The translations under genes were made by a program, and so were the position numbers. Below the pieces are notes generated by a model. The model was not told where the DNA came from, made no database searches, and saw only the letters and a program-made list of their open reading frames with translations. A DNA stretch of 64,000 bases from Streptomyces sp. MP131-18 (lineage in GTDB: Bacteria > Actinomycetota > Actinomycetes > Streptomycetales > Streptomycetaceae): the NCBI RefSeq assembly GCF_001984575.1, contig NZ_LZNS01000001.1, positions 3,407,881 through 3,471,880 on the forward strand. The letters run 5' to 3'. Position 1 is the first letter of the stretch. Every line of letters begins with the position of its first letter. Positions 44,237 to 52,828 of the stretch are shown here, piece by piece.

Positions 44237-45208
44237 TCAGGGCAGGAGCAGGGTCTTGCCGAGCGTATCCCTGCGCTCGATGGCGGAGTGCGCCGCCGCC
44301 GCGTCGGCCAGCGGGAACGTCCGGCCGATGACGGGGCGGAACTGGCCGGCCGCGGCCGCCTCGACGACCCGCGCGAGCTGCCGGGTCCGCTCCGCCTGCG
44401 GCAGTTGCAAATGTTCGATGCCCCGCAGCTCGATGCCGCGGCGGGCGGCCTCGGCCGGGTCGGGGGTGAAGAAGCCGCCGCCGGGCGCGCCGTGCGCGGA
44501 GAACCGCCCGCCGTCGGCGACCAGGCCGAACGCCGCCGAGCCCGCCTCGCCGCCCGCGCCGTCCCACACCAGGTCGACGCCCTGGTCGCCGGTGCGGGCG
44601 CGCACCTGGTCCGCCCAGCCGGGCAGCGTGTAGTCGACGGCGGCCTCGGCACCCAGGTCCCGGACGAGTGCGAGCTTGCGCGCGCCGCGGGCGGCGCCGA
44701 TGACGCGCGCCCCGGCCGCGCGCGCGAGCTGCACGAGCAGCACGCCCATGCCACCGGCCGCGGCGGTGACCAGCACCCAGGTGCCGGCCCGGGGGCGCAT
44801 CGGCTCGAACAGGCGCATCGCCGTGACCCCGTCGTGGGCGAGCGCCGCGGCCTCCCGCAGCCCGAGCCCGTCGGGCACGGGCACGACGTCCTCCAGGGCG
44901 GCGACGGCCCGTTGCGTGTACGCGCCGTTCGTCACGGCGACCGTGACGACGGGCCGTCCCCGCCAGGACGGGTCGACGCCGGGGCCGGTGGCGGCGATAT
45001 GGCCGGCGACGCCGCTGCCCGGCACGAACGGCGGGTCGGCCGGGAACCAATCCCGCGCCGCGCCGCTCCTGATCTGCGCCTCCACGAAGATGGTGTCGAC
45101 GGCCGCGGTCGCGATGACGACCTGGCCGGGGCCCGGCACGGGGTCCGGCACCTCCGCCGGCACCAGCACCTCGGGGCCGCCGAACTCCGCCACCCGGATC
45201 TCCTGCAT
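44237..45208 (-). CDS. NADPH:quinone reductase-like zinc-free alcohol dehydrogenase family protein
   Basis: 323 residues from the ATG at 45208; a GTG at 45217 is an alternative. Medium-chain dehydrogenase fold: GroES-like half with GPGQVVIATAAVDT and PGSGVAGHI, Rossmann motif VTAAAGGMGVLLVQLARAAG with the AAxGGxG typical of quinone reductases, and C-terminal AHSAIERRDTLGKTLLL. The zinc-binding cysteines are absent. It is divergent from an Rrf2 regulator, 126 bp away, and may respond to the same electrophile or redox signal. Confidence 0.88.
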   Translation of the reverse strand: MQEIRVAEFGGPEVLVPAEVPDPVPGPGQVVIATAAVDTIFVEAQIRSGAARDWFPADPPFVPGSGVAGHIAATGPGVDPSWRGRPVVTVAVTNGAYTQRAVAALEDVVPVPDGLGLREAAALAHDGVTAMRLFEPMRPRAGTWVLVTAAAGGMGVLLVQLARAAGARVIGAARGARKLALVRDLGAEAAVDYTLPGWADQVRARTGDQGVDLVWDGAGGEAGSAAFGLVADGGRFSAHGAPGGGFFTPDPAEAARRGIELRGIEHLQLPQAERTRQLARVVEAAAAGQFRPVIGRTFPLADAAAAHSAIERRDTLGKTLLLP

Positions 45209-45311
45209 TGCGCTCACCTTTTCCCGCTGGGTTGTCCTGACCCCAAGACTTCAACTTCAAGCAGACTTGAAGTCAACTCGGCGCGGCGGGCGGTGGGCTT
45301 GCGACGTGAAT

Positions 45312-45332
45312 CCTGGACGTCTAGCATCCAGG
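45312..45332. promoter_or_regulatory. Rrf2 operator candidate over its own promoter
   Basis: CCTGGA-N9-TCCAGG, overlapping a TAGCAT -10-like hexamer (45322-45327) that lies 7 nt before the ATG at 45335. Related CCTGGAT sites occur before the AhpD-like gene. Confidence 0.55.
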
Positions 45333-45334
45333 TT

Positions 45335-45820
45335 ATGCGGATGGGCGAGGGTGTCGAGTGGGCGCTGCACAGCTGTCTGAACCTGACCTGGATCGAGCCG
45401 GGTGAGGCGATGACGGCGGCGCGGCTCGCCGCGTTCTACCAGCTGCCCCCCGCCTATCTCAACAAGCAGCTCCAGGCGCTCGCCCGGGCGGGCATCGTCA
45501 CCTCCACCCCAGGACCGCGGGGCGGCTTCCGGCTGGCCAGGGCGCCGGAGGAGATCACACTCCTCGACGTGGTGACGGCGATCGAGGGCACCGGCGAGGC
45601 GTTCCGCTGCGACGAGGTGCTGCGCCGGGGGCCCGGCGGCCGGGAGGACGTCGACTACCGGCAGCAGTGCGTCGTCGCACAGTCCATGCGGCGGGCCGAG
45701 CTGGCCTGGCGCAAGGAGCTGGCCGGCCGGACGCTGGCCGAGGTGAAGGCCACCGTGGAGAAGCGCCACCCGGGCACCCCGGCGAGTACGCGGAGCTGGT
45801 TCGCCGGCCTGCGCACCTGA
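45335..45820 (+). CDS. Rrf2-family transcriptional regulator
   Basis: 161 residues. Rrf2 winged helix: GVEWALHSCLNLTW, LAAFYQLPPAYLNKQLQALARAG (parts FYQLPPAYLNKQLQ, LARAGIV), PGPRGGFRLARAPEEITLLDVVTAIEG (parts GPRGGFRLAR, LLDVVTAIEG). Two cysteines (C89-region RCDEV and YRQQCVV) remain but not the three-cysteine iron-sulfur set, so it is not an IscR/NsrR type. It probably represses itself and the AhpD-like gene downstream through CCTGGAT-type sites. Confidence 0.88.
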   Translation: MRMGEGVEWALHSCLNLTWIEPGEAMTAARLAAFYQLPPAYLNKQLQALARAGIVTSTPGPRGGFRLARAPEEITLLDVVTAIEGTGEAFRCDEVLRRGPGGREDVDYRQQCVVAQSMRRAELAWRKELAGRTLAEVKATVEKRHPGTPASTRSWFAGLRT

Positions 45821-45873
45821 CGGCGCGGCAGCGCATGCGGCCGACGGCGTCGTGCGGCGTCCTGCGCCGCAAT

Positions 45874-45896
45874 CCTGGATAAAAAATGTCCTGGAT
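45874..45896. promoter_or_regulatory. Rrf2 operator candidate before the AhpD-like gene
   Basis: Two direct copies of CCTGGAT (45874-45880 and 45890-45896), 16 bp apart, in the 127-bp gap upstream of 45948. They match the half-sites in front of the Rrf2 gene. Confidence 0.5.
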
Positions 45897-45947
45897 ATCT
45901 GGGAACAGGTACCGGCAGGACGAACGGACAGAACGAGGAGACCCGAC

Positions 45948-46418
45948 ATGACCAGCGGCCCGACCACCCACCAGCAGCCCCGGCTCAGCGTGCGCAAGCT
46001 CGCCCGCGACGGCTACCGGGCGATGCTCGCCCTGGAGTCCTCGATCGGCGCCGGGCGCGTGCCGCAGCGCACGCTCGAACTGCTGCGCCTGCGCGTCAGC
46101 CAGATCAACGGCTGCGGCTTCTGCGTCGACATGCACGCCCGCGAGGCGAAGCAGGCCGGCGACAGCGACGAACGGCTGTTCGCCGTGGCCGCCTGGCGGG
46201 AGACGCCGTACTTCACCGACGCGGAGCGCGCCGCGCTCGCCCTCGCCGAATCGGCCACGCGCATCGCCGACGCCGCGGGCGGCGTCCCGCAGGACGTCTG
46301 GGCGGAGGCCGCCCGCCACTACGACGAGGAGTCCCTGGCCACGCTCGTCATGGCCATCGCCGCGATCAACGCCTGGAACCGCATCAACGTCGCCGTCCGG
46401 CACGTCGCGGGCACCTGA
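45948..46418 (+). CDS. Carboxymuconolactone decarboxylase/AhpD-like alkylhydroperoxidase family protein
   Basis: 156 residues from the ATG at 45948 with GAGGAG 8 nt upstream. The redox motif CxxC with downstream His is intact: INGCGFCVDMHAREAKQAG. The helical ending MAIAAINAWNRINVAV is typical of the AhpD-like subfamily. Probably reduces peroxides or relays thiol electrons. Downstream of an Rrf2 regulator with matching sites. The 165 bp after it (to 46583) hold no feature that I can support. Confidence 0.9.
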   Translation: MTSGPTTHQQPRLSVRKLARDGYRAMLALESSIGAGRVPQRTLELLRLRVSQINGCGFCVDMHAREAKQAGDSDERLFAVAAWRETPYFTDAERAALALAESATRIADAAGGVPQDVWAEAARHYDEESLATLVMAIAAINAWNRINVAVRHVAGT

Positions 46419-46583
46419 ACGGCCCCGGCCGGGGGCGGCCTACCGGGACGACCGCGGGGCCGTCGTCGAAGGCACTGCCCGGCTCGCGACGACCGGCGCC
46501 CTCCGGCGGCATCGCCGGATCATTGCCGGATCACAGACGCAGTCCCGTAGCCGCCGAGTCACGCACGGTCTGGAGAGGCGGCC

Positions 46584-47183
46584 CTACCGGGGGAGCGGGC
46601 GCCAGGCTTGGACGCCGGCCTCGCCGGTGGTGCCGAGGTCGATGCCGCCGTCCGGCGTCAGCACCTGCCCCTCCTCGCCGGGCGCGGGCGCGGCCCGGAT
46701 GTGCTCGGCGACGACCGGCGCCCCCTGGCCGCCGAGCACGGTGTTCCGCCACAGCAGCCCCGCGGTGGCCCGTTCGCCCGGCCGGAGCGTGAACGGCTCG
46801 GGCGCGTCGTCGAAGCCCTCGACGACCGCGATGTCCGCCGAGCCCTCGGCCACCTCGGCGTCGAGGGGCCGCAGCCGGGCGTCGAGCAGCGTCAGTTGCG
46901 GATAGCCGTGCACGGCGTACGGCTCGGTGCCGCAGTTGGTCAGCTCGATGCTCAGTACCCGCAGCCCCATCGCCGCCTCCACGAGGCCCGCCGTGACGCG
47001 CACGCCGGAGTCGGCGCAGCCGGGCGCCTGCTCCGGCGCGGCGGAGGGCGGCACCATGGCCGGCTCCGCGGCCGGGGCGGCGGCGGGGGCCGCGGTCCCG
47101 GTGCCGCAGCCCGCGGCGGCCAGCAGACCGGCCGCGGCCAGCACGAGCAGCGGCGCGCGGCGGTGCGCCCTGGGGGTTCTCAT
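46584..47183 (-). CDS. DUF4232 lipoprotein
   Basis: 199 residues. Signal peptide with lipobox LLAAAGCGT, an Ala/Pro linker, then the DUF4232 beta-sandwich: LRVLSIELTNCGTEPYAVHGYPQLTLLD (parts SIELTNCGTEPYAV, GYPQLTLLD), RATAGLLWRNTV and DGGIDLGTTGEAGVQAWRPL. Two cysteines in the domain could form a disulfide. Secreted surface protein, function unknown. Same strand as the sigma factor gene upstream, 57 bp apart. Confidence 0.85.
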   Translation of the reverse strand: MRTPRAHRRAPLLVLAAAGLLAAAGCGTGTAAPAAAPAAEPAMVPPSAAPEQAPGCADSGVRVTAGLVEAAMGLRVLSIELTNCGTEPYAVHGYPQLTLLDARLRPLDAEVAEGSADIAVVEGFDDAPEPFTLRPGERATAGLLWRNTVLGGQGAPVVAEHIRAAPAPGEEGQVLTPDGGIDLGTTGEAGVQAWRPLPR

Positions 47184-47240
47184 CGCCCGATGATCGCACG
47201 GGTGTGCGGGGGGCGGATCGGAGGGCGGATCGGGGACGGA

Positions 47241-48134
47241 TCAGGGGTGCCCCGGGACGTCCCCGTCCGCCTCGATCTCGTCGTGGATGCGCGTGCAGAT
47301 CCGGTTCAGCAGGCGGGAGACGTGCATCTGGGAGATGCCGAGCCGCGCGCCGATCTCGCGCTGCGTCAGCTCCCGGTAGAACCGCAGGTAGAGGAGGTGC
47401 CGTTCGCGTTCGGACAGGGCGCGCAGCTTGGGGCGGACGGCCGCCATGCGCACCACCCGTTCGTACCCGGCATCCGGGCCGCCGACGGTGTCGGCCAGGC
47501 TGTAGCCGCCGTCGCCGCCGCGGCTGAGGTCCGCGTCCAGGGACAGCGGCCGGTAGCTCTCCAGGGCGGCCATGCCGCCCCTGACCTCCTCCTGCGTCAG
47601 CCCGCCGGCCTCGGCCAGCGCCGCCACGCCGGGCGGCCGGTCGTCCACGCGGCACTCCAGGCTGCGCTGGGCGGCCCTGACCCGGTTGCGCAGCTCCTGC
47701 GTGCGGCGCGGCACGTGCAGTCCCCACAGGTGGTCCCTGAAGTGGCGCTTGACCTCGCCGACGATGGTCGGCACGGCGTAGCTCTCGAACGCGTGGCCGC
47801 GGCGCGGGTCGTAGCCGCGCACGGCCTTGACCAGGCCGAGGGCGGCGACCTGGGCCAGGTCCTCCTGGCTTTCGCCGCGGTCGCGGAAGTTGCGGGCCAG
47901 CCGGTCGGCCATCGGCAGCCAGGCGCTGACCACTTCGTCGCACAGCCGCCTGCGTTCCGGGCCGTCCGGCAGCGCCGCGATGCGCTCGAACTGGGGGCCG
48001 GTGTCCGGCGCGTCGTCGTGCGGGTGCCTGCGGCGGCGCTGGCGGGGCGGCGCGGGGCGGGTCGCCCCGTGCCGGGTGGTGCGGGGTGCGGTGCGGTTCT
48101 TCGTGCGCGGTGTCGTGCGGGTCGAGGTCCTCAT
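47241..48134 (-). CDS. RNA polymerase sigma factor, SigB/SigF family
   Basis: 297 residues from the ATG at 48134 (GGAGAG 5 nt upstream). A basic, Thr/Arg-rich N-terminal ~55 residues precede sigma-2 (ESQEDLAQVAALGLVKAVRGYDP, FESYAVPTIVGEVKRHFRDH in parts), sigma-3 (LEVPRR-like LHVPRRTQELRNRV) and sigma-4 (LTQREIGARLGISQMHVSRLL). The FRDxxWxxxVPRR motif marks the stress/sporulation SigB-SigF-SigG group of Streptomyces. No anti-sigma or anti-anti-sigma gene is adjacent. Confidence 0.92.
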   Translation of the reverse strand: MRTSTRTTPRTKNRTAPRTTRHGATRPAPPRQRRRRHPHDDAPDTGPQFERIAALPDGPERRRLCDEVVSAWLPMADRLARNFRDRGESQEDLAQVAALGLVKAVRGYDPRRGHAFESYAVPTIVGEVKRHFRDHLWGLHVPRRTQELRNRVRAAQRSLECRVDDRPPGVAALAEAGGLTQEEVRGGMAALESYRPLSLDADLSRGGDGGYSLADTVGGPDAGYERVVRMAAVRPKLRALSERERHLLYLRFYRELTQREIGARLGISQMHVSRLLNRICTRIHDEIEADGDVPGHP

Positions 48135-48358
48135 CACTGCTCTCCGAGGCGTCGACGGCAGATTCGCATTGATACCTTCTGCCCGGCCTTGCACTGAGTT
48201 GTTCCGGGCCTTCTGGGCCCCTGCCCGAGCACGGGAGCGGTAAACGGGCCACCGCGAACGGGCCCGCGCTCCGGTTGCCGGGCCGCCGGGGCGGCAGCAG
48301 AGTGGAAGCAGGTCCTGTCCTGCCCTGCCCGCAGGGCAGGCACTCTCCGGAGGCATCC

Positions 48359-48769
48359 ATGGACATCCTGGTGCTTGTCGGGCGAATCCTTTTCGTCCCC
48401 CTCTTCCTCAGCTCCGCCGTCGGTCACCTGACCCAGAGCAAGGGCATGACCGGTTACGCCGCCGCCAAGGGCGTTCCGCTGCCGCAGGCTTCCGTCCTGG
48501 GTTCCGGGGCGTTCATGCTGGTGGGCGCGCTCAGCGTGCTGCTCGGCGTGTGGCCGGACCTCGGCGCCCTGCTGCTGGCCCTCTTCCTCATCCCGACCGC
48601 GGTGTTCATGCACCCGTTCTGGAAGGAGACCGACGCGGGAACGCGGCAGAGTGAGATGATCCAGTTCAACAAAGATCTCGCGCTCGGCGGCGCGGCACTG
48701 ATGCTGCTCGGGCTGTTCTCGATCGCGGGGGACGACATCGGCCTCCTCTGGACCGGGCCGCTGTTCTAG
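48359..48769 (+). CDS. DoxX family membrane protein
   Basis: 136 residues, four membrane helices, from the ATG at 48359 with CGGAGG 5 nt upstream. DoxX features: GRILFVPLFLSSAVGHL, FMLVGALSVLLGV and FLIPTAVFMHPFWKETD. Family members are thought to link to thiol/oxidative stress or respiration, but no activity is settled. Divergent from the sigma factor gene, which may control it. Confidence 0.88.
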   Translation: MDILVLVGRILFVPLFLSSAVGHLTQSKGMTGYAAAKGVPLPQASVLGSGAFMLVGALSVLLGVWPDLGALLLALFLIPTAVFMHPFWKETDAGTRQSEMIQFNKDLALGGAALMLLGLFSIAGDDIGLLWTGPLF

Positions 48770-48844
48770 CGGCAGCCCCACGGGAACCTCGCCGCCCCCC
48801 GTCGCGTTCTCTGTCCGAACGAACGGCACCAAGGGGGTGGCGGG

Positions 48845-49987
48845 GTGAATCCGCTCGACGCGCTGCTGCTGCTCGCGGTGGTCGTCGCGGCGGTCTCCGG
48901 CTTCCTGCGGGGGCTGATCGCCGGCGTCGTCTCGCTGGTCGGCTTCGTCGGCGGCGCCGCGCTCGGGGTGTGGCTGCTGCCGTTCGTCGTGGATCACATG
49001 GAGCCGGGCTCCGCCTCCGCCACGATCGTCGCGCTGGTGGTCGTGCTCGTGCCCGCCGCCGTGGGGCAGGCGCTGGCCTGGCCGCTGGCGGTGCAGTTGC
49101 GGGACTCGGTGCGGTGGGCGCCCGCGCGGTGGCTCGACGGCGTGGGCGGCTCGGTGTTCAACGCGGTCGGCGTGCTGCTCGTCGCCTGGATAGCCGCGAG
49201 CGCGCTGACCCCCACCCCCTCCCCCGGGCTCAACCAGGCGGTGTCGGACTCCCGCGTGCTCGGCGCCGTCCAGGACCGGATGCCGGACCAGGCGCCGACG
49301 TGGTTCAACCGGGCCACCGACGTGCTGGGCGACGCCGGATTCCCGCAGGTCTTCAACCCCTTCGAGAACGCGCCGACCGCCGAGGTGCCCGAGCCCTCCG
49401 GCGACAATGTGACGCAGGCCGCGGTCGCCGCCGCGCAGAACAGCACGGTGAAGGTCACCGCGAGCGCGGGCTTCTCCGGCCAGGAGGGCAGCGGATTCGT
49501 CTACGCGGACGAGCGCGTGATGACCAATGCGCACGTGGTCGAGGGGGCCGATGTGACGGCCGTGCAGGTCGGCGGCGTCGGCCGGCGCATGGAGGCCAGC
49601 GTGATCCTCTTCGACCCGGACACCGATGTGGCCGTGCTCAGCGTGCCGGGCCTCCAGGCGCCCGCGCTGACCCTCGCCGGCGATGCGGAGCGCGGCGACC
49701 CCGGGGTGGTCGCGGGGTATCCGGAGGACGGGCCGCTGGACGTGCGGGCCGCGACGGTCGCCGGCCGCACCTCGGCGCGGGGGCAGGACATCGACGGCAG
49801 CAGCGTCGTCACCCGCGACATCTACACCGTCCGCTCCCTGGTGCGCCCGGGGAACTCGGGAGGTCCCCTGCTCACCACGGACGGCCAGGTCTACGGCATG
49901 GTCTTCGCCCGTTCCGTCACCGATGCGCAGACGGGGTACGTGCTGACCGCGGACCAGATCCGCGGCCACGCGGAGCAGGCCGGCTGA
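48845..49987 (+). CDS. Membrane-anchored serine protease, MarP type (CvpA domain plus S1C protease)
   Basis: 380 residues. The N-terminal CvpA-like domain has four membrane helices (about 4-22, 26-45, 59-83, 103-120). An extracytoplasmic linker precedes a trypsin-like domain with the triad H230 (VMTNAHVV), D261 (DPDTDVAVL) and S338 (RPGNSGGPL). M. tuberculosis MarP (Rv3671c) has this layout and is needed for acid and oxidative stress survival by acting on a peptidoglycan hydrolase. A linker disulfide as in MarP is not seen. GTG start with GGGGG upstream. Confidence 0.92.
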   Translation: MNPLDALLLLAVVVAAVSGFLRGLIAGVVSLVGFVGGAALGVWLLPFVVDHMEPGSASATIVALVVVLVPAAVGQALAWPLAVQLRDSVRWAPARWLDGVGGSVFNAVGVLLVAWIAASALTPTPSPGLNQAVSDSRVLGAVQDRMPDQAPTWFNRATDVLGDAGFPQVFNPFENAPTAEVPEPSGDNVTQAAVAAAQNSTVKVTASAGFSGQEGSGFVYADERVMTNAHVVEGADVTAVQVGGVGRRMEASVILFDPDTDVAVLSVPGLQAPALTLAGDAERGDPGVVAGYPEDGPLDVRAATVAGRTSARGQDIDGSSVVTRDIYTVRSLVRPGNSGGPLLTTDGQVYGMVFARSVTDAQTGYVLTADQIRGHAEQAG

Positions 49988-50005
49988 CCGACCGGGCGGC
50001 GCGGG

Positions 50006-50371
50006 TCACGCGTCCCGCCGCTCGACGGTGCCGCCGTCGGCCTCGATCAGACCCAGCAGCTCCTCGGTGTCGCGTGCCACCCGCTCCGGGCGGCCGGGGC
50101 GCAGCAGCTTCCCGGCGCGGTCGCCCCAGCCGGGCGAGACGGTGTACCGGGTGCCGGCCACCTTCATGGCGAGGGTCTTGCCGCCGCTGAAGCGGGCCTT
50201 GGCCGCCGCCACCTTGCTCATGGGGGCGCTGACGATCTCCTGCCGGTCGGAGCCGAGCAGCTTCAGCCGCCCGCGCTCGACGGCCACGAAGCCGTGCTGC
50301 GCGACGGGCCGCACGCCCTTGCCGATATGGACCTCGTCGAACACGCGCGTGGCAGTTCCGTTGGGGCTCAT
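50006..50371 (-). CDS. Conserved hypothetical protein
   Basis: 121 residues from the ATG at 50371, chosen because GGAGG lies 6 nt upstream. Soluble, mainly beta, with no cysteine. The middle (VRPVAQHGFVAVERGRLKLLGSDRQEIVSAP, in parts GFVAVERGRLKLLGS, EIVSAPMSKV) looks like a pleckstrin-homology/GRAM-like or DUF-type sandwich that treats small ligands or lipids. Function unknown. Convergent with the MarP-like gene, 18 bp apart. Confidence 0.65.
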   Translation of the reverse strand: MSPNGTATRVFDEVHIGKGVRPVAQHGFVAVERGRLKLLGSDRQEIVSAPMSKVAAAKARFSGGKTLAMKVAGTRYTVSPGWGDRAGKLLRPGRPERVARDTEELLGLIEADGGTVERRDA

Positions 50372-50638
50372 TTTCTGCCTCCATTGCTTCCACGATACGG
50401 AAGTCAACGAGTAGCCGGAGGGCTGTAGCTGAAACATCATCAGCTCCTGCCCGGCAGCGGCGGCGCGCGGCTGCGGCCGGGCGCCTCTGGTTCATATTCT
50501 TCCCAAATGCCGCGGACCATGCGTGCAGCGGGGAACGCGCGGATGACCGGTCGAAGAAAACTTCGATTCCGGCCTCCTGCGGCGGCCGCGCGCCCGGATA
50601 CTCACACGCGTCCGGTCCCGCCGCTCCGGGGAGTCACC

Positions 50639-51505
50639 GTGGAAAATCCCAGTCGCCGTCGTGTCCTTGGCAGTGCAGCCGCCCTCTCCGCCACGCTCGT
50701 CGGCGCGGTCGCCGCACCGGCCCGCGCCGAGGGAGGCGGGTGGCGGCCGGTCCCCGCGCCCCTGCGCCGGGCGCACGCCCACAACGACTACGAGCACGAA
50801 CGCCCCCTGCACGACGCCCTCGCCCACGGCTTCACCAGCGTCGAGGCCGACATCTGGCTGGTCGACGGGCAGTTGCTCGTCGCGCACGACGAGGTCGACC
50901 TCGACCCGCGCCGCACTCTGGAGGCGCTGTACCTCGATCCGCTGCTGGCCCGCGTCCGCGCGCACCGCGGCCACGTGTACCGCGGGCACCCGGCCTCGCT
51001 CCAGCTGCTGATCGACCTCAAGAACACCGGCGAGGCCACCTACCGCGAACTGTCGCGCCGGCTGCGCCCCTACCGCGGCATCCTCAGCTCCGCGGCGCAC
51101 GGCCGGGTGCGCACCGGCGCGGTCACCGCCGTGATCTCCGGCGACCGGGCCGCCCGCGTGCCGATGGAGCAGGAACGGGTGCGCCACGCGTTCTACGACG
51201 GCCGTCTCGACGATCTCGGAACGGGGGTGCCCGCCTCGTTCATCCCGCTGATCAGCGGCAATTGGACCAGCAGCTTCACGTGGCAGGGCACGGGGCCGAT
51301 GCCGGCGGCGGAGCGCGAGCGGCTGCACGGCATCACCGCCGCGGCGCACGCGGCCGGGCAGCGCGTCCGCTTCTGGGCGACGCCCGACCTGCCGGGCCCG
51401 GAACGCGAGGCCGTCTGGCGCGAGCTGATCGCGGCGGACGCGGACCACCTCAACACCGACGACCTCGCCGGACTCGCCGCGTTCCTCCGGGCGGAGGACC
51501 GGTAG
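50639..51505 (+). CDS. Secreted PI-PLC/glycerophosphodiesterase-like protein
   Basis: 288 residues from the GTG at 50639 (GGGGAG 5 nt upstream). A Tat-type signal peptide (PSRRRVLGSAAALSATLVG, cleaved near ARA-EGG) indicates folded export. The TIM-barrel start matches GDPD/PI-PLC enzymes: AHAHNDYEHERPL, GFTSVEADIWLVDGQLLVAHD with metal-binding Glu/Asp, LLIDLK, and late RVRFWATPD and LNTDDLAGLAAFL. It resembles the AIM6-like subgroup. The catalytic His pair appears to be H in AHAHN and AHDE. Substrate not defined. Confidence 0.85.
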   Translation: MENPSRRRVLGSAAALSATLVGAVAAPARAEGGGWRPVPAPLRRAHAHNDYEHERPLHDALAHGFTSVEADIWLVDGQLLVAHDEVDLDPRRTLEALYLDPLLARVRAHRGHVYRGHPASLQLLIDLKNTGEATYRELSRRLRPYRGILSSAAHGRVRTGAVTAVISGDRAARVPMEQERVRHAFYDGRLDDLGTGVPASFIPLISGNWTSSFTWQGTGPMPAAERERLHGITAAAHAAGQRVRFWATPDLPGPEREAVWRELIAADADHLNTDDLAGLAAFLRAEDR

Positions 51506-51529
51506 CCGCGGGCGAACGCCCGCCGGGGG

Positions 51530-51733
51530 TCAGTGGCTCCTGGCGGGCAGATCCTCGACCCAGGCGTACCGCGTCCCCCGCCCCTCGGTGCACTGGAGCT
51601 CGTACAGACCGCTGCTCTGCCGTGCCGCCAGCATCAACGGCAGCGGCACGCGGCCGGTGATGACGACGTCGATGGTCCGGCCGTCGCGAGGACCGCCGTC
51701 GAACCGGACGCTGATCACGTGGTGCTCAGCCAT
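51530..51733 (-). CDS. Small conserved hypothetical protein
   Basis: 67 residues. Composed of short strands with FDGGPRDGRTIDV, then LPLMLAARQSSGLYELQ and ending RYAWVEDLPAR. The FDGGPxDGxT motif followed by a Y-x-W ending recurs in small actinobacterial proteins of unknown role. No signal or membrane segment. No strong ribosome site. Confidence 0.6.
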   Translation of the reverse strand: MAEHHVISVRFDGGPRDGRTIDVVITGRVPLPLMLAARQSSGLYELQCTEGRGTRYAWVEDLPARSH

Positions 51734-51839
51734 GGCGCCAACCTATCCGGGCGGCCAGGACCCGCGCGCCACCCGGAAGGGTGGCGCGCGAAACGCCAGT
51801 TGGACGCGGGCCGCGGGGCCAGGCGGTCCGCGCCGCAGG

Positions 51840-52724
51840 TCAGGGCGCGGGGCGGAAGACGGAGCGCTGCCGTCCGAGGCCGGAGATCTCCAGCTCCACC
51901 ACGTCGCCGGCGCCGAGGTAGGGGAACCGTCCGGAGAGGGCGACGCCCTCCGGGGTGCCGGTGTTGATGACGTCGCCGGGTTCGAGCACGAGGTACTGGG
52001 ACAGGTCGTGGATCAGCTCGGCCACGCCGAAGATCATGTCCGCGGTGGTGGAGTCCTGCCGCGGCTCCCCGTTGACCCACGAGCGCAGCCGCAGCTCCCG
52101 CGGGTCCCCGGCCTCGTCCGCCGTGACCAGCACCGGGCCGAGCGGGTTGAACGTCTCGCAGCTCTTGCCCTTGGACCACTGCCCGCCGGACTCCTCCAGC
52201 TGGAAGGCACGTTCGGAGACGTCGTTGCTGACCGCGTAGCCGGCGACGTGCGCCAGGGCCTCGGCGGGCGAGGAGAGGTAGCGGGCGCGGCGGCCGATGA
52301 CCACGGCCAGCTCCACCTCCCAGTCCGTCCTGACCGAGCCGCGCGGGATCAGCACGTCGTCGCGGGGACCGACGACCGTGTTGGGCGACTTGTAGAAGAG
52401 GATGGGCCGCTGGGGCGGTTCCGCGCCGGACTCGGCGGCGTGCGCCGCGTAGTTCTGCCCGATGCACAGCACCGCGGAGGGCCGGGCCACGGGGGCGCCG
52501 ATCCGTTCCCCTTCGATGGAGGTCTCCGGCAGCGCGGCCGGGTCGGGCACGAGGGCGGGGTCCTCGGCGAGCGCGGCCAGGAACGCGCCGTCGATGTCCG
52601 CGGTGACGGGCCGCAGGTCGTGGTGGCGCTCGCCGGTGCCGTCGCCGCTGCCGGTGCCGATGCCGTCGCCTGAGACGAGCACGGGACGCTCGTGGCCCGG
52701 TTCGCCGATGCGCATGAGACGCAT
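51840..52724 (-). CDS. Fumarylacetoacetate hydrolase family protein
   Basis: 294 residues from the ATG at 52724 with GAGGAG 10 nt upstream. FAH fold of 2-hydroxyhepta-dienoate isomerase/acylpyruvase type: VLCIGQNYAAHAAESGA, PILFYKSPNTVVGPRDDV, the metal-binding WEVELAVVIGRRA, GYAVSNDVSER, MIFGVAELIHDLSQYLVLEPGDVINTGTPEGVAL (parts LIHDLSQYLVLEPGDV, NTGTPEGV). An N-terminal ~75-residue segment is as in the bacterial homologues. Probably acts in catabolism of an aromatic or keto-acid; no pathway neighbours. Confidence 0.9.
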   Translation of the reverse strand: MRLMRIGEPGHERPVLVSGDGIGTGSGDGTGERHHDLRPVTADIDGAFLAALAEDPALVPDPAALPETSIEGERIGAPVARPSAVLCIGQNYAAHAAESGAEPPQRPILFYKSPNTVVGPRDDVLIPRGSVRTDWEVELAVVIGRRARYLSSPAEALAHVAGYAVSNDVSERAFQLEESGGQWSKGKSCETFNPLGPVLVTADEAGDPRELRLRSWVNGEPRQDSTTADMIFGVAELIHDLSQYLVLEPGDVINTGTPEGVALSGRFPYLGAGDVVELEISGLGRQRSVFRPAP

Positions 52725-52828
52725 GATGGGGTGACTCCTCGCTGTACGTGCCGTGGCGTGCTTGATCGCACTCTCCCCCAGCAGGCACGTTTCACTCAAC
52801 CGTTCGGGTCACCGGGCCGTACCGCGCC

